Assembly (NCBI GenBank): GCA_030268105.1
Contig: BSDZ01000024.1
Coordinates: 992,001 to 1,056,000 of the forward strand
Source: Volvox africanus
Lineage: Eukaryota; Chlorophyta; Chlorophyceae; Chlamydomonadales; Volvocaceae
Length of the DNA: 64,000 nucleotides
Reading direction: 5' to 3'
Position 1 is the stretch's first letter. Every line of letters starts with the position of its first letter. A program made the translations under genes and the position numbers. Shown here in pieces: positions 35,801 to 52,546 of the stretch. The notes beneath the pieces are model-generated. The model made no database searches, was not told the origin of the DNA, and saw nothing but the letters and a program-made list of their open reading frames with translations.

Positions 35801-37936
35801 CCAGCCATATAGTCGTTAGTTACCAAGATGTAAAGAGCGCATGGGTCGATCGGCGCGTAAAAATCTTCAGCAACTTCGATCTCAACATTCGTGACGCGCT
35901 GCTGTGGTGGCGCCGAGGGATTGAATGCGAAGCGAAAACCGGCTACCTACACGATCAAAACATTGTACGGGCGTACGGGTGTGCAAGACTGACAGACTGG
36001 CTATCTGACTGACATACTGACTGATAGGCAGACAGACATACAGAAGGACAGACAGGCAGGCAGACATACAGACAGGTAGGCAGACAGACAGACAGACAGA
36101 TAGGCTGACTGAAAGATGCATACCTGTAGGAAGGCGCCACGCAGCTCATTCGCGGTGAAGTTGCCCTTCACGCTGTTCTCCAGCGCGGTGATAAGGCCCA
36201 AGCCAGTGATGCTCCGAATCACGACAGTGTTATTAAACGGCAATGCGGCCTCAATTTGACCTGTACGAAAGTACGAGGGTGTAATGCATATCAATGTGCT
36301 AGAGATTGAGCGTTTCTGCAGTTGTAGATGTGGGGCACATGCGATCGGCTTGGTTTGTCGAGCCACAGAGATAAGGGAGATCTGTAAACTGCTGGCGCAG
36401 CGTGGCTCAATTTGGCTCAAATTGCTCTTTCATTCCCATATTGCGCTGTAACCCATTGCACTGTCATGTCATACACTATCATGGATTTGCAACGCACCAC
36501 TGGTCACATCTCCAGCTGGAAGGTCCGCCCGGATACCCCCCGAATTAACTAGACAGAAGTCGGGGACAAATCCTTCCGCCGCCTACAAGCACAAGAGAGC
36601 ACAGATCAGGTAATAGTGAAATAATTATTTGAGCCAATAATTATTTGAGTCAGTCAGCCGCTTCTTTGGTAACACTCTCTTCCGTTCGTATATATACGAA
36701 TATGAATCTGTCCTTAAAAGTTTTCTCATCTGCACCCGATTCGACCGGGCCCACTATCGGTAGCTATTCTTTGACAAGCTCCCTAAATTCTCAAAACAAA
36801 CGCACCCTTACCTCCACAAACCATTTCATGGCATCACAGACAAAGTTGCCAATTGGGGCTTCGGCTGTGCGGATCGCGGCCTTGTTTGCGGATAGCGTGT
36901 GGCCCAGCGTGCCCACCACCATGCCAGAAAGGTGGCGCCGCTTTCTCTCGGGGGAAACATCAGAGCGGATTTTGGGGCGCTTAGAAACCGCCGCTGCTGC
37001 AGCATTACCGGATTTCTCGCCTGCTTGGTCACCTGCGTGCCATGTTAGAATGCACACCAAGAAACGGCCCCGTCATCCAACACCGCAATTCTTTCTCATT
37101 CAGTCGCTTTTTTCCATGACATTGAGATACTTCGTACTTGAAACAACAACGGTGTACATTAGTGTGTATATTGCCTGAAATCTCCTCGCAGGCGTTAGTC
37201 AAGGTGGGTTTAGGTAGCACATTACGAGTAATTGTCGGAGATTACGTTCAGTTGCCGATCTGTAGACCTATCGTACAGGGTACATTTTCCTCGCGTCGCG
37301 CTTTTTGTTCGCTCGCGCACCTTCGCGGGCCGAAGGTGTGTGAAATGTGCCCGTCGGGGAGACAGGGCCATTTGGCAGAATTTTAAAGCGGTAAAAATAA
37401 TCTTGATCAGGCGTTAGGCCTTTAACTAGAGCCGAGGGACGTAAGTAGCCGGACTTGACAAGCGGCGCGACGGATTCGCCGCTGGCGACAATCGTCTCGG
37501 CATCAAATGACTTGTCTGTTGCGACCTGCCATTCAACAATTGTCTTATCTTCTGAGCCGGCGCCCCCTGGGATTGACTCCAGATGCACCCTGCAAGTTGT
37601 CGGGCGCGAAAATCGACATCCCGGGTTTTTGAAGTTGTCAGATTTTAATCACTCTTAAAATAAAACATTATTTGATTTAATTAAATAGGCTAGTTGATAT
37701 AATATTAATAACGGATAACAAGTTCAGCATGGCAGTGTCTGACGAATCATGCAACTCATCATTCATCTCATCCGCCCCTCTTACAAAGTAAAAATGTAGC
37801 TGCTTTTTGATGTTGGCTGTCTGCAAGATACGCCGTGCTTGAACGCTGAGTCGTGATCGCGATGTGTCGACGCAGCGTTTGCAGGCATGCTTGCAACCGC
37901 TGCAAACAGCACCACCAAAGCAGCAAGCTTTATCAT
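26004..37936 (-). CDS. secreted modular phosphatase/5'-nucleotidase with polyproline tail (VcPho-like extracellular phosphatase)
   Basis: Secreted phosphoesterase, probably cell-wall or ECM associated. Exons (minus): 37936-37785, 37589-37321, 37032-36812, 36582-36498, 36260-36124, 35946-35799, 35648-35545, 34718-34527, 34145-33960, 33518-33501, 33208-33059, 32754-32583, 32246-32139, 31541-31444, 31000-30805, ~30752-30695, 30324-30283, 30026-29864, 29442-29362, 28007-27863, 27426-27395, 27002-26004; about 1250 residues. Order: signal peptide (MIKLAALVVLFAAVASMPAN); fibronectin/PhoD-N-like domain (VEWQVATDKSFD, DYFYRFKI); 5'-nucleotidase C-domain 1 (APIGNFVCDAMKW, NSGGIRADLPAG, GGDGYSS); metallophosphatase (LLHYSDVHSR, LLLDGGDM, TLGDHEFDFG, IVGGFNHYF); C-domain 2 (ESALGNLICDSM, LNGGLIHANISAG, LDGYTVL); polyproline tail. 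Each C-domain ends in an EGRI[IV]RC stretch. The Volvox extracellular phosphatase is described as intron-rich with two homologous large domains, calcium-dependent and phosphate-starvation induced; equivalence is inference. Only the 30805/30752 junction is unresolved. Confidence 0.82.
26041..26850 (-). repeat. polyproline-coding GGC/GGT/GGA repeat in the phosphatase last exon
   Basis: Coding minisatellite for long proline runs broken by single Ser, Leu, Val or Gly. A higher-order period of about 204 bp (68 codons) is visible: GGGCCCGG-type punctuation at ~26366 and ~26570, GGGCTCGG at ~26443 and ~26646, ACTGGAGG at ~26321 and ~26525. Confidence 0.85.
27018..27092. repeat. (GGGA)n/(GGAAGGAG)n purine run
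   Basis: Sits just upstream (in the gene's sense) of the acceptor of the last phosphatase exon at 27002. On the transcript it is a CTCCC polypyrimidine tract, so it may serve as the splice-site pyrimidine tract. Confidence 0.85.
27715..27832 (+). repeat. ~120-bp interspersed repeat, copy B
   Basis: CAAAGCCGTGTGTTCC at the left end, GTGGTTCGGTCACCGCCGCC in the middle and GCAGCAGGGCGAGTTGCCC at the right. Nearly identical to copy C at 63177. It lies in the phosphatase intron 27862-27427, antisense to that gene. Confidence 0.88.
28104..28200. repeat. (ATGTT)n/(ATGTG)n pentamer repeat
   Basis: About 19 units of TGATG/TTATG type in a phosphatase intron (29361-28008). Confidence 0.88.
29585..29672. 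repeat. (CA)n-(TA)n-(TG)n compound microsatellite
   Basis: CA-, TA- and TG-rich blocks that are roughly self-complementary around 29640. In the intron 29863-29443. Confidence 0.85.
31666..31705. repeat. perfect 16-bp inverted repeat (hairpin)
   Basis: Left arm GGTCCTTCTGCCATGT at 31666-31681, 8-nt loop, exact reverse complement at 31690-31705. Located in the phosphatase intron 32138-31542. Confidence 0.9.
32790..32839. repeat. (GAT)n microsatellite
   Basis: About 16 GAT triplets, intronic to the phosphatase gene; gives spurious Asp/Ile/His frames. Confidence 0.93.
33527..33576. repeat. (TTGATG)n hexamer repeat
   Basis: About eight units directly upstream (gene sense) of the 18-bp micro-exon at 33518-33501. 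Confidence 0.9.
33736..33826. repeat. (GGGTCCTC)n octamer repeat
   Basis: About ten 8-bp units with CTCGAGTC variants, in the phosphatase intron 33959-33519. Confidence 0.9.
33883..33906. repeat. interstitial telomere-like CCCTAAAA motif
   Basis: Three consecutive 8-mers: CCCTAAAT, CCCTAAAA, CCCTAAAA. TTTTAGGG is the telomeric unit reported for Chlamydomonas. Too short to indicate a chromosome end. Confidence 0.7.
34238..34332. repeat. (TA)/(TG)-rich microsatellite
   Basis: Alternating ATATATGTATATAT blocks ending in GTGTGTGTATGTG, in the intron 34526-34146. Confidence 0.88.
35161..35274. repeat. (CCCCTT)n hexamer array
   Basis: About 19 near-perfect CCCCTT units. The purine strand (AAGGGG) is the transcript strand of the phosphatase gene. 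It lies in the intron 35544-34719. Confidence 0.95.
36003..36105. repeat. GACA/GACT tetranucleotide repeat
   Basis: Imperfect CAGACAGACATACTGACTG-type run in the intron between phosphatase exons 36260-36124 and 35946-35799. Confidence 0.85.
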
Positions 37937-40900
37937 CCTGACAAATGCTTTCATTTATTAATACTAGCGATATTACATAACGTGGCGTATGCTTGTTATG
38001 TGTTTCCAGGTACCGTCGTAAAGCATCTATGCAACAGATAAGCAAACGGCCATCATCATGTAGGAACGCAAGCAGTTACAGGTTCTAATGCTTTCTTTAA
38101 GGTGATTGCACATAAAGCTTTCTTCATCTCAAGGTTGGCGGTCAACATAACATAAGCCCCTCATGTATAAATGCATGGTGTAACGGCGGGCGGATAAACC
38201 GATTACTTGTTTAGACTTTTAAATGTTCAGACATATAGACGTTAAGCGCAACCATATTACTATTTCAGTAACGGAGCTAATATAATGTCACAACGATGAT
38301 ACCATTTTCTGTCCGGACGAACCAATCACTTCTTTAACAAAAAATTAAACAAAACAATGGTTATGATAATTAACTTTTGATTATGAAAAGCTCTATGTTT
38401 CACACTTCACGGATGTCGGTTTCGGGGATCGGAGTATCAATATTTGCCAGCCTGTCTTACAATGCCTGGCTCATTTAAAAATTTACCCTCGCATTATTAA
38501 AATGTTCGAACGAAACTAAAGATCTTAAGTTATAGATTAAAAGATTTCTATAACCAATCCGATGAATAGAAACGGAAAGGGATTATAATTGCGACGGAGC
38601 AGGTTTGGCGAAGTGAAGGTGTGTAACTATTAAAGTTCTAGCATAAATTATAAATTTTATTACCTATATGAAAACGGTTCGATGGACAGTTGCTTTTAAA
38701 TTGTCACTTCTCAAACCTGCGCCGCACAGTGGTTTAGTAGGTATGCATTGCAGCGGTTACCGGCCCTCGGGGTCCATTCCGGCCGCTATCAGCGACTACA
38801 AAAATCAGGTAGTTCACTTTACTACAGGCCTATTGACGAGGACATCAAACTGAATTCCTTGTGTTTCTTCGTGCTGTGTACCCGGTTTGCCCGAAAAGGA
38901 CTTCAACAATAGGCAGGGGTCAACATGCATCGATGTGCCCAGGGATGCGATGAATGGGCGATGCATGGGCGCTCGGTGGACGAAGGTAGCGTGGCGGTAC
39001 GGAGCGCCGCAAAGAGAGTATTAGGACATAATAGTGTGATCACAATTTGCATTATTTATATACATCAAAGAGGTAGGTAAAAGGGGTCGTGTCGAATGCG
39101 CAGCTCTATGAGAAAGTTGAAAATCAAACGGCAAGCACGGCAGGGCCAGGCGTCTATCATATTGGAAAATCAAAACGAAATTTATAATGCTTCTTGATCC
39201 TTTCTGCCGAGTTATTGTGTCATGGTTCCGGTGCTGGATTACGGGGAATGTGTTTGTCTTGGGAAAAGGCGCCAGTCTGAAATCGCGCCTCTCTTAGGAT
39301 TTGCAAAGTTGAAAGGTTGCACAGCCCCCGTCATGCAGCGCCCACTACTCCCCATGTTGTCACCCACCCCCACGCACTCCGACCAAAGTTAGCTAAGTGC
39401 AGAGGGTCCGGGTCGGTGCACGGAACCGCACAGCCTTCAGAAGAAAGTGTTCAGAGAGAAGGTTAAGAACCTTTAGCTGAAGACAAAATTTTGCCTTCTT
39501 TAAAATAAGTTTCAAAATTGGCCATCATTTGCGACTTTCCGTCACATAAGCCGAGCTGCGGCAGCAGCGCGCGCTGATCTTCGCGATGAATGGATACTTT
39601 TGAAGAATCAATACGACCAGATTACGACACAATTACAATTGCCAGGTAACTTGTCAGGACTCTTGATGTCAAGACGTGACCACAGCCGTGCATGCACAGA
39701 TTCGTAACGAAAATTGCATTCAAAATTCTGACGGAGTCATATCCTTCTGACTAAATTCCTGCGGGCACAGAGGGCGTGCATGAGCAAGTGCACTATCGAG
39801 CCGTCAAGCCGAGGAGCATTTTTCGTTCATAATATCTTAATGCGGATAATGATGAAAACGCATGAAGGGCCGAATTTCTATCCTGGCAGCCGACCTGGCA
39901 CACCTCTCGCCATTAGGATATTCCGTTTCCCAGGATTTTTCACTTACTCGATCACGGCAAAACACGCGACACGCCTTCGACGAGCCAAAGAAAGAGCACA
40001 ATAATGTTATGTAGTCGACATCTATCTATCATCAAATAAATTGGATATACCGATAGACGTAGGTGCGAACCGCCCAGGAACCCGACCACACTTCAGAGTG
40101 CTTCTCATTTCATTCCCTTCGCTGTCACGAGAAAGCATCGAAGGGTGAGGACCCATTCCCCATCAACATCAAGTTGTCGGAATCCACATTCGTAGATATT
40201 AATAAACATTCAAGGAAAACTATCTACGTTGTGCGTTTATGAAACTTCCCACTTTCGACTATCCATTTCCTACGTTTTGGTTGTAATGAAACCGAAGACG
40301 AAACAAAAGCGAATTTGATACTTAACGTATCCTCCAATTCTCAACCTGCCATTACTTACTTACCGTATCTGCAAGCCACGTCACGAATTGTCACGCCACA
40401 CCATACGACACCATGCGACGACTCAAAACTCACGTCCTCTCCATTTTCCCCCAGGCGACCCTCCCCCGTCGGCTTTTCTCTTCATGTTAACCACTGGCCG
40501 GGGTCCGGACGGCCTTCCTTTCACTGCGCCACGGGGGGGTTGGTCAGCCTCACCGGGTCCACCTGGTCCAGATGAGATACGACGAGATCCGACCAGGGTA
40601 ACAGAGTGTCCGTTGGAAGTTGATTAGTTATACCTACTGTGAACATACCGGCTGCACGGGCGGCCTGCGGTGGCGACGGCGATGGCAGGGGTGATGGCAG
40701 GGGGGTCAGCGGCGACAGCGATGGTTGGTTGCATGGCGGTCGAAACGTAGGTTGTTGATATGAAGTTCCCGATGTACGAATGACTTGAACTGATTGTCAC
40801 GACACGAAGAGTACATTACGTGTTCGTTACAGGGAGTCACGTAAAAAGATGATAATGATGAAATGTGTAATGGCACGGCATTACGTATGGGTTTTTTAGG

Positions 40901-42534
40901 TGTTTTCCCCAATACTTGTGTGCCCATCAGTATTTTTTCAATAACCGTTTACTTTTTCGCAACCAAAAAATATTTTGGACTTCAGGAGCAGTATCCAGGA
41001 AAATTGGTCGGGACTTGGGCTGGTTACTTGTGATGGATGGTACGAGGGATATGATCCTGGGATGTCTAATAGTAAAAATGGTTCAAGATGACCAATTATT
41101 TGAAAACCTTCCAATGGAGTAACATCTGCAGGTGGATTTACTAGAGTATAACGATTGTATTGAGGGGATTTTAAGATATTAGCCCTGGTTCAAGGGCCCC
41201 CTCCCATTGCTGGGGCACCGGGTCCAGAGGTCTGGTAGATTTCACAAAATGTCGTATCTTTGTTGTGTCCGCCTAAGCAGAGGCCCAATTGGAGGATGAC
41301 CATACACGGTCCATCCTGGGCACTACCCGTAGACACCCTAAACAGGATACTACACAAAAAGGCATGTTTGCCTGGAAAACTTATGAATGTACATATGTGA
41401 ATGATGACATGAAGCCACCCAAAGCTGTTGCTCTTCCGAAGGCAAATGAGCAATTTGCTAAATTAGTTCATAGTCAATGGCAAGCGGTTCCACCAGGTCA
41501 GTGGGGTTCTCCAGCCTGATGGCCCTCTGCATGTACATGTATGCCCAGGATTTATTGGCGTTCAGCACATTTCCATACACAAAGATAAATTCCACTTTTC
41601 CACCTGGTGACGTGGTGAGCAGCAACCACAAGTGGATGAATGCAGAGAAAATAGTGAGAGGTAGCCATCGACTAAGTTTGAACTCACACCTTAGCATCAC
41701 GCGTTATTGCACCCGGTGTTACAGTGATGCAGAGTGCTATGATCTGGCATATGATCACTGGATCTAACCCTGACAAGTGCACATACGTTGATGCAATCAC
41801 GACAGGGTGCGCATGAATCCCGTCTGCCCTTTGGTGGATATCCTGGTTGTGCTGTGTCAGGGCCACGACCCGTCGCCCTAAATGAAGAAAAGTGGACGGC
41901 AGTGACGCGAAATCAAAATAACCCCATCCGTCGGGTGCAAGGCGCAAGCTGCCCTACGGGGTGCCAGGGACGGCCGAGGACGTTCCCTACAGGGTGGGGA
42001 GGATTTTAATGGGGGAACTTTCACCCCGGCATCATGCGCTACTGCACCCTGTGTTACAAAGTGAACCTCCTAAGAGCTGAGGCAAGGTGGTGTTAAGGGG
42101 TTTTCATGCTCTGAGGGGGCGCATAAGGCCCCCTGACCTTTTCCACCATAGCAATTTTGTAACGACCGTTATGGAAATAAATCTCGCTACTGGACCTGTA
42201 CCCAAAGTCAGACTGCCCAAAACGAAAAAAAAGCTGGCGCTCATCTACCCGTTATGTAATTGAAATTGCAAAGAAGGAAAGAGGTATCACAATATTATTA
42301 TATATTCTAATGAAGGAAAGTGCAGGACAATATACTATGCTATACTATACTATTATAATATATTATATTATATCATAAATTGCAATGGATAGGATATGAG
42401 TATGTCAACATCCAATCCCTGCACCTTACTCTGATATAAAGATCAAGGCATGATGAGATCGCGGATCTCCCTCCTCCCTCCTCCCTCCTCCCTCCTCCCT
42501 CCTCCCTCCTCCCTCCTCCCCCCTCCCTTGCCAC
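37937..42534. other. 4.6-kb interval with no recognised gene
   Basis: AT-rich sequence upstream of the phosphatase start. It should hold that gene's promoter and the 3' part of the DUSP-HAD gene, but no motif of either was found. Two similar ~30-bp segments, at ~41694 and ~42030, each translate on the plus strand to a short Cys-x-x-Cys peptide (YCTRCY, YCTLCY) and may be relics of one duplicated sequence. No transposase or reverse-transcriptase motif was seen. Confidence 0.45.
42466..42525. repeat. (CCCTCCT)n heptamer repeat
   Basis: About eight CCTCCCT units touching the 3' edge of the last recognised HAD exon (42590-42535). Confidence 0.93.
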
Positions 42535-49497
<6,963 letters not shown>

Positions 49498-49791
49498 CGT
49501 TGCTGCAAGACTACACAGGGTAGGAAATGTCGTCTGAGGGGTAGCCTGATTACACAATTAGATCTACAATACAAATTTAAGTAACTCGTGATTCCATATA
49601 TTAATTATGAAGCTTTTTTGTACTTGACCTTGGTTGGCGGGGCCGCTCCGAAGTCAGTGGTTCTGCAATCTCTTTTTATTCTGCCAAAGACCTAGTTGCA
49701 TATCACGACGATGTAAGCGCGTTCGACTTTACATCAGTGTGCCGCAGTGTGCGCGGCTTGCACTGGTGTGGCCTCTCGCCCTTGTTTCAAC
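49498..49791. promoter_or_regulatory. head-to-head intergenic region between the DUSP-HAD and membrane-protein genes
   Basis: Only 294 bp separate the ATG of the minus-strand phosphatase (49497) from the ATG chosen for the plus-strand membrane protein (49792). Both 5' UTRs and promoters must fit here, so a shared bidirectional promoter is likely. No specific factor site was identified. Confidence 0.55.
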
Positions 49792-52546
49792 ATGACGTCC
49801 CAAGCTGCCCTAATTAGTCCCTCGGCGCACGTGTATGAGAGATTATCAGATGTGGGCAGTCCCGTAAATGAATCGCCTCCAATAGCTTACCAGAACTGCG
49901 TATTGGGCGATGACAGCGACAGCGACACGGGAGCTCATTACTATGCAAATCGGCGAAGGCCGCCGGCGACGTTGTTGGAACGTATGATGACTTTTGTGCA
50001 ACGCTCGCCTCCGCCTCCGCCTGTCCAAAGCAACTACCTGACCTTGATTCCTTTGTCAGGTGACCCATTTCCGCTTATCGCATTTGCGAGACGCATAAAT
50101 AAAGCCAAATTACATCCTCATTGCAATCGCAGATCACAGGCTCAAACCAAGGCACACAACATTGCTCGTTTCATGCCTGGTAAGTGTCTCGCGTTTCGGC
50201 GTCCTTGCCTCGTATGTGAGATAGCCTCATCCTGGAAACTACTTATTTGGGTAGAACTGATGAGTTTCGAACTCCTTGCCTAATTTTCCGACAGCGCTCT
50301 TGGACAGAAAAACCCCTGTTGGCGCATCCAACATGCATCCTTGCAGAAAGCTTTCGGCACCAGCAACGTCCTGTACTGGAAGCATTTGTATTGCAATTCT
50401 AGCACATTAATTTCCAAATTGAACTGAATTCTTTCAGCCGGGTTGCCGTTGCCTCTCTCAAACCGGCATGCCTACAAGTCCTCGGTCCATCGTAAACTAC
50501 TTAAGCATTCCACACATATGAACTCCTTGCTGTACTCCGTGCAATCATTAGTCGCCCCCACCCAGGCATACAGCAGCACGTGCTGCGCGTTTCATCTGAA
50601 CAATTGGGCTGTCCGGCCAAATTATTATCTTGGTTTTGCCACTCATCCGTGGTGTTAATGCCGTACTAGTGTTTTCGCACATCCTTAGTGTACATTTTCC
50701 TACATTTATATATTTCCGATATGGATGTGGACGCCCTGCTCGGTACCTGTAACAAGGACCCGTTGTTATACTTCCCGGTTCCCTTCGTATTTCCCGCCGT
50801 CTCTTTGTCCACGTTTGTCTCTTTTCTCTCTTGGCTGCTTCTTACGTCCCTTTCCGTACAGCTGCTTCTCGCCTTCAGCTTGGCCGCTGGGGTTTTCGTG
50901 TTGGTGCCTCGAGGGGTCACGGTAGGAAGCATTCAGGTACGGCATTTATGGTACGATCTGTGTGATACGGTATGGTATGAACACATTCAGTTGCTGTGGG
51001 TCATGATCTCGAAGTTATTTTTTATTTCGTGGCGGATCGTTTGTTGGGTTATCTGAACAAGCCATGTAAATCCATATATGCGCGCGTGTTTGTTCTCTTA
51101 GATGCCGTACAACTTTTAGCGCCTCTGCCGCAGGTTCGTTCGAGCCGCATGTCCTTCAACACCAGCAGGTCAACTTACCAGATCATCCTCACGGCGACCA
51201 TTCCTATTTTTAACCCAAACTACATGCCGGTACGCACTCTTATTTCGGTCTGTATCATTGTTATATTGTATATGTATGTCTTTTCTTCATCCTCGGTTTT
51301 CTGCTTTGGTCTTTCAATTTTTTTTAATCTTATTTGTTCTGGAGATCCTTTTCGCGGTCCGTTGAGCCTCCTGGGTTGTATGGCCTTATGGATTGATTGA
51401 TGGATGGATAGTTAGATTGCATTGATAGATTGATGGGGCCGCAAATGGCGCTAACCTATTACGCCCCAGGTGGAGGTCAGCGGCAGTCTCGTGGTCTCCT
51501 TCTACGACCAGCAGGCGGGTATGACCGGATTGGACCCCGTCTCCATACCTGCCAGGGCCTTCCCCAAGGTAGGCCTACCCGCACGACAACGACTCTCGGG
51601 GGTAATCGCCGACTTCGGCTGTGTAGGTCAATGTCGGGGTCAGTGTACGCGCCGTGCGACCCATGGGTCCGGCTGCATGACGCCCGTCATAGATCTGCTC
51701 TGCGACTGGGGAGTAGGTGGAACTGGAACTGGAACTGGAACTAGGGTTCTTGAGTGTGGATTTTACTCACCTTGAATGCTTCCTTGACATGATGGATGGG
51801 GTGTTCTTTTCAAACCCCTGCGGGACACGCTCCCCGTTCCCCCGTTTCCCCGTTCCCATTGACAAGTGCAAGAGGAGGGACAACAAACCAGCCTTATGTG
51901 TTTTGAACGTGAACGTGTGTGTTTTGGGGAAAGGAAACTATGTAGCTTTCAAGACACCGATAAAAAAATCCCGTCCCGCCTTTGCCGATTCATCAGCCCT
52001 CTTTTCCTCCGGTCATACCCGTACTTCCTGGCCGGCCATTCCGTCTCATCTGCCACCACTGCCCACCGACCGATATGGAAATCGCATCCCTTGCCCCTGC
52101 CTCCCACCTCCGCCTCCGCCGGCTTCTCCTGCTGCTGGTTCTCCCCCGGCCACCCCCTTCTTCTCTGCCGCCATCAGATCATCACCGTGGACATGGACGC
52201 CAGCAGCGTGCCTCAAGAGTACCTCTTCACCATCTACACCCAGTGCTTCACCTTTCCCGAGCGTATCATCTTCTTCCTAACAGGGAAGCTGAGGTCCAAA
52301 TACCTGGGGTGGGTCTTTCCCATCCCAGATATCGATAACTACTTCATCATCTCGTGCACAAACGCCCCCGACCGGCGGCCGGACCCCCCCCACCTGCCGG
52401 GAAGACCCGCGAAGCCACCACGCCCGCCTAACTTCCCCCCACGGCCTTGGAAGTTGGGCAAGCACGACATGGCTGTGGGGCTTGGAGAAGCTGGGCCATT
52501 GGAAGGGGGTAGAGTAGAAGGTGATGGAGGGGAAGGTATGGAGTAA
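49792..52546 (+). CDS. single-pass membrane protein with LEA2-like extracytoplasmic region
   Basis: Exons recognised (plus): 49792-50059, 50862-50936, 51134-51229, 51470-51568, 52178-52546. Exon 1 encodes a hydrophilic N-terminus (YANRRRPPATLLERMM, SPPPPPVQSNYL). Exon 50862-50936 is a membrane anchor (LLLAFSLAAGVFVLVPRG). Next come MSFNTSRSTYQIILTATIPI with FNPNYMP, then VEVSGSLVVSFYDQQ; a transmembrane helix followed by a beta-rich 'xNPN' module resembles LEA2/NDR1-type proteins. The last exon (ITVDMDASSVPQEYLFTIYT, then a Pro-rich and Gly/Glu tail) ends at TAA. At least one exon between 50059 and 50862, and perhaps one between 51568 and 52178, is missing from this model. No enzymatic motif is present; the function is unknown. 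Confidence 0.6.
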
